From the NCBI GenBank assembly GCA_027046525.1, contig JALTYD010000280.1:1-8051 (forward strand): a stretch of 8,051 nt of DNA, read 5' to 3'. The position numbers and the translations under genes are program-made. Of the stretch, positions 5,387 through 8,051 are shown piece after piece (the first letter of the stretch is position 1; every line of letters begins with the position of its first letter). This DNA comes from Pyrodictiaceae archaeon. Its GTDB lineage: Archaea > Thermoproteota > Thermoprotei_A > Sulfolobales > Pyrodictiaceae. The notes below the pieces were generated by a model. It was given only the letters and a program-made list of their open reading frames with translations, had not been told where the DNA came from and did not search any database.

Positions 5387-6412
5387 TTAGCCTAGACTAC
5401 AAGGTGGTAGAGAGGATCTCCTCTTCTCGCGAATATAGATTACTTCTTCTAATGAGGGAGTCTTACTAGTTTTTGATGTGGAGTATAGAGATATATCTTG
5501 TTCTAGCTGGTACTCATTATACACTCCTTTATCTAGCAATCTTTGTGAAGCTTCCTCTAGGCTCGTAGTCCCCTCTACAATTTTCGGTATTGGGAGTAAT
5601 TTGTATAGAGAATATGCATCAAGAAATACAGTTAATGTCTGTATAAAAGAGATTTTAACTATTCTTGAACCGTTTCTTATCTTCTTGTCACCATGGAATC
5701 CCTTGATAGCTAGTAATGCTATCCTACTAGCTTCTGTTGCTATATCTTTATCTGATAGTAGTCTTTCTAGAAAAGGAATATCGTGTTTCATTATGCCTAG
5801 AGCTCCTAGATAACCTCCATACCTTGAAATTTCAGCTATTTTTTCCTCTATAAATTCAAGTGGTAATTCTCCATCGGAGCCTGGAGAGTGTATAGCTATA
5901 GTAGCATCAAGGTGTGTATTTACTATTGCTGATAACCCTATATTATCTGCAAGAGGGCTCCATAGTGTTTCTTCACATCCATGTGCTAAAACATCTCCGC
6001 CCACATCAACACCCAGAATTGCTTCACATCCATGTAGTTTTGCTATCTCTTCCAACCCTCGTCTTACGCCTATTTCTCCTTTATAGAGGTCAATGAAGTA
6101 TAGTGGGCTATCTACGTAGCTCTTTACTGCACAAGCGGTAGGAGTGAAAATCCTACCAACTCTATTGACGTAGCATCTATGAAGAGGCTCTGCTATATGT
6201 TCATACAGTCTCACACCGATTAATTCTCTAAGCTCTATAGGACCAGGTATAGGGTCTCGCTTAAATCTCTCCCAAACAGGTGTTGCTAGTACTGTTTTTA
6301 CATCTCTGAATTTTTCTGCTAAGAGAGCAGCAGAAACTATATCTCCTCCACCGCCTATAGCATAGAGTATGATACATGTCGGCTTGTATCCATACAGATT
6401 CTCAATAATCAT
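5387..6412 (-). CDS. DUF1152 domain-containing protein
   Basis: A 341-residue protein of the archaeal DUF1152 family (COG4034), whose biochemical function is not established to my knowledge. The signature elements are present in order: a glycine-rich nucleotide-binding-like loop after the first strand, IILYAIGGGGD (14-24); WERFKRDPIPGP (47-58); GVDVGGDVLAHGCEETLWSPLAD split over 134-156; and SPGSDGELP (176-184). The loop after a hydrophobic strand and the acidic DxGGD motif suggest a Rossmann-like ligand-binding enzyme, but the substrate cannot be read from sequence. The tail beyond about 305 (STSKTSKTPS, then KRRSSLPPCSLG) is polar and poorly conserved in appearance. ATG start with GAGGGG seven bases upstream. 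It is divergent from glmM, with an 84-93-base spacer, and upstream of the amidohydrolase-like gene. Confidence 0.88.
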   Translation of the reverse strand: MIIENLYGYKPTCIILYAIGGGGDIVSAALLAEKFRDVKTVLATPVWERFKRDPIPGPIELRELIGVRLYEHIAEPLHRCYVNRVGRIFTPTACAVKSYVDSPLYFIDLYKGEIGVRRGLEEIAKLHGCEAILGVDVGGDVLAHGCEETLWSPLADNIGLSAIVNTHLDATIAIHSPGSDGELPLEFIEEKIAEISRYGGYLGALGIMKHDIPFLERLLSDKDIATEASRIALLAIKGFHGDKKIRNGSRIVKISFIQTLTVFLDAYSLYKLLPIPKIVEGTTSLEEASQRLLDKGVYNEYQLEQDISLYSTSKTSKTPSLEEVIYIREKRRSSLPPCSLG

Positions 6413-6447
6413 TACTGTTCCCCTCGAGTGTGCCTATCAGTACTCTC

Positions 6448-6458
6448 AATTTTAATTC
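6448..6458. promoter_or_regulatory. AT-rich element in the DUF1152/glmM divergent spacer
   Basis: CAATTTTAATT is TATA-like on both strands. On the minus strand it is about 41 bases from the DUF1152 ATG, on the plus strand about 53 bases from the glmM ATG. A shared promoter core is plausible but supported only by composition and distance. Confidence 0.25.
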
Positions 6459-6494
6459 TTCCCGAACTTATTACTCTAATAGTGGAACTACTAT

Positions 6495-6499
6495 AGGTG
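6495..6499 (+). promoter_or_regulatory. Ribosome binding site that decides the glmM start
   Basis: AGGTG lies six bases before the ATG at 6506. It overlaps the in-frame GTG at 6497, which would add only three residues (MLV) and would leave that start without a ribosome site. The ATG at 6506 is therefore the better start. Confidence 0.6.
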
Positions 6500-6505
6500 C
6501 TAGTA

Positions 6506-7894
6506 ATGGGTAAACTATTTGGAACAGATGGTGTAAGAGGCGTAGTAAACGAGGAACTAACACCAGAACTCACTCTTAAACTCGGTTTATCAATAGGTAC
6601 TTTCTTCGGCGAACACTCAAGGATACTCGTAGGCCGGGATGCAAGAGTAGGTGGGGAAATGTTAATGTTCTCTCTAATAGCAGGCCTCCTATCTGCTGGC
6701 GTTAAGGTCTCTATTGCCTATCCGCGTGGTTATGCACCTACACCAGCTATCCAGTATGCTGTAAAAGAATTAGGATACGATGGTGGGATAATAGTAACTG
6801 CCAGCCATAACCCACCAAATTATAATGGAATTAAAGTTGTAAATGCTATAGGTATAGAACTAGACAGAGAATCCGAGAAAGCTATAGAAGAGATATACTT
6901 CAGCGAAAGATTTCATAGATCAAAATGGAGCAGTATAATCCATGATACTACTATTGAACCTAGAGTAATTGATTCTTATATAAAGTCAATTATAGATCAC
7001 ATTGATAAGCAGACTGTTAGGTCAAGAGAATTTAGGGTTCTCGTAGATTGTGGTAATAGTGTCTCTTCACTTACGACACCAACTCTACTTAGAGAGCTTG
7101 GGGTAAAACCATATACAGTAGGGTGTGATATAAGCCCCCACCCGTATAGAGAACTAGAACCTAATCCTTCTACACTCTCTCAGTCTGCTCTTATAGTAAA
7201 GCAGCTAGGCCTAGACTTGGGAGTAGGACATGATGGTGATGCTGACAGAGCTATCTTCATTGATGAAACAGGAGAGGTATGGTGGGGAGACAGAACAGGA
7301 TCAATACTATCTAGCTACATAGCTGAAAAGAAACTAGCTGATCTACCACGGAGAATATATACAGCTGTTTCTAGTAGCAAAGTAGTAGTAGATTATCTCT
7401 CTCAATTCAATATAGAGGTAGCATGGACTCCAGTAGGCTCCATCTACATCTCATACAACCTACTAAATAAAGGGGGTATTGCTGGATTCGAAGAAAATGG
7501 AGGCTTTATTTATCCTCCTCACCTTCTAGCTCGCGATGGTGCAATGACTACCGCTCTACTATTAGAACTACTAGCAGTTGAGAAGAAAAAACCATCCCAG
7601 ATTTTCAGCCAAGTACCGCGTATGTATAGTGTAAAGACAAAAATACCAATGCCAAGAGAAGCATCACAGAAAATAGTAAAAAAACTCGTAAACTTATACA
7701 GCGACACCTCTTACAGAGTCATCACAATAGACGGGCTAAGAGTGGAAACCGAAGACTCCTGGTTCTTAATAAGACCAAGTGGTACTGAGCCTGTTTTAAG
7801 AATAATGGTTGAAGCATATTCTAAAGAGAAAGCGAAAAAACTAACAAATAGCTTAATAGAAGAAGTTAGGAGGTTGATAAGCGATGAAACGTAG
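6506..7894 (+). CDS. glmM: Phosphoglucosamine mutase / phosphomannomutase (archaeal GlmM type)
   Basis: A 462-residue alpha-D-phosphohexomutase that interconverts hexose 6- and 1-phosphates through a phosphoserine. It supplies glucosamine 1-phosphate for UDP-GlcNAc, or mannose/glucose 1-phosphate, for glycan and glycolipid synthesis in the cytoplasm. All four active-site loops are intact: TASHNPP (98-104, phosphoserine Ser100), DGDADR (243-248, Mg2+-binding aspartates), sugar-binding FEENGG (328-333) and phosphate-binding RPSGTEP (423-429). The N terminus MGKLFGTDGVRG is typical of the GlmM branch and supports the ATG at 6506 rather than the GTG at 6497. Archaeal members often accept several sugars, so the preferred substrate is not settled. 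The last 11 bases overlap the Trm112-like gene. Confidence 0.93.
   Translation: MGKLFGTDGVRGVVNEELTPELTLKLGLSIGTFFGEHSRILVGRDARVGGEMLMFSLIAGLLSAGVKVSIAYPRGYAPTPAIQYAVKELGYDGGIIVTASHNPPNYNGIKVVNAIGIELDRESEKAIEEIYFSERFHRSKWSSIIHDTTIEPRVIDSYIKSIIDHIDKQTVRSREFRVLVDCGNSVSSLTTPTLLRELGVKPYTVGCDISPHPYRELEPNPSTLSQSALIVKQLGLDLGVGHDGDADRAIFIDETGEVWWGDRTGSILSSYIAEKKLADLPRRIYTAVSSSKVVVDYLSQFNIEVAWTPVGSIYISYNLLNKGGIAGFEENGGFIYPPHLLARDGAMTTALLLELLAVEKKKPSQIFSQVPRMYSVKTKIPMPREASQKIVKKLVNLYSDTSYRVITIDGLRVETEDSWFLIRPSGTEPVLRIMVEAYSKEKAKKLTNSLIEEVRRLISDET
7869..7878 (+). promoter_or_regulatory. Strong ribosome binding site of the Trm112-like gene inside glmM
   Basis: GGAGGTTGAT is almost a perfect complement to the 16S rRNA 3' end. 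It lies within the last glmM codons, 9 bases from GGAGGT to the ATG at 7884, and fixes that overlapping start. Confidence 0.75.
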
Positions 7895-8051
7895 ATTTAT
7901 GGATCTAGCAGCTTGCCCTATGTGTAAACACTTTCCACTAGAATTGTATATAGTAGAAGAAAAAGAATATCCAGAAAGAGAGCCACAAATAAAAGAACTA
8001 CTAGAAAAACACAACCCCCCACTATGCGAAATTTACTGCTATATGCAAAAC
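7884..8051 (+). CDS. Trm112-like zinc-binding protein, 3' end outside window
   Basis: Fifty-six codons are visible before the window ends in frame. The protein starts MKRRFMDLAACPMCKHFPLE and carries CxxC at Cys11/Cys14 and a second pair in LCEIYC (Cys50, Cys54), spaced as a four-cysteine zinc site. This, the N-terminal MKRR..LACPxCK..PLEL pattern and the size match archaeal Trm112 proteins. In archaea and eukaryotes these bind and activate several SAM-dependent methyltransferases that modify tRNA, rRNA or release factor. Archaeal relatives are about 60-70 residues, so probably only a short tail is missing. It overlaps glmM by 11 bases and has a very strong ribosome site, so it is translated from the glmM message. 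Confidence 0.82.
   Translation, partial: MKRRFMDLAACPMCKHFPLELYIVEEKEYPEREPQIKELLEKHNPPLCEIYCYMQN

Noticed and set aside
6497..6505. GTG start adding three residues to GlmM
   Set aside because: It overlaps the AGGTG ribosome site, and the family N terminus begins at MGKLFGTDGVRG, so ATG 6506 is preferred.
1..8051. Defence system, CRISPR array, mobile element or tRNA gene
   Set aside because: I saw no nuclease, helicase, transposase or integrase motifs, no regularly spaced repeats and no tRNA-like cloverleaf on either strand.

Overview
The window looks like a hyperthermophilic or thermophilic archaeon of the Crenarchaeota (Thermoproteota), probably related to Desulfurococcales. The order is an inference from gene style, not proven. 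Signs are the archaeal DRG-type GTPase with a TGS domain, an archaeal GlmM, a DUF1152 protein, a crenarchaeal-style pyruvoyl decarboxylase and a Trm112-like zinc protein. Codons are strongly biased to AGA/AGG (Arg) and ATA (Ile), starts are mixed ATG/GTG/TTG, and genes are packed tightly. I see ten genes (one cut by the window end) and no stretch longer than about 150 bases without a gene. There is no rRNA, tRNA, CRISPR array, insertion sequence or integrase.

Layout. (1) Bases 18-2116, plus strand: a DRG/OBG-type GTPase followed after 20 bases by a CitG/MdcB-family protein, probably one transcript. (2) Bases 2126-3662, minus strand: three genes in the order nucleoside-phosphorylase-fold protein, 77-residue helical protein, four-helix membrane protein. 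All three use TTG or GTG starts, and this cluster converges on the CitG-like gene with only 9 bases between stops. (3) A 144-base divergent spacer leads to a pyruvoyl-dependent AdoMet/arginine decarboxylase at 3807-4208 (plus), which ends in a perfect 10-bp hairpin. (4) Bases 4273-6412, minus strand: DUF1152 protein, then an amidohydrolase-like protein. (5) Bases 6506-8051, plus strand: GlmM-type phosphohexomutase overlapping a Trm112-like gene that runs off the window.

How the genes fit. The clear housekeeping functions are ribosome- or RNA-associated GTPase, polyamine synthesis, amino-sugar or hexose phosphate interconversion, and methyltransferase activation. The most notable feature is that the decarboxylase is flanked by two proteins with nucleoside-enzyme folds that seem to have lost their active sites: a family-1 nucleoside phosphorylase without its phosphate, ribose and base residues, and an amidohydrolase without the HxH metal motif. 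A CitG-family protein with an altered motif and no citrate lyase genes nearby, and an unrecognised helical/membrane protein pair, are the other leads. I did not find a recognisable defence system or mobile system.
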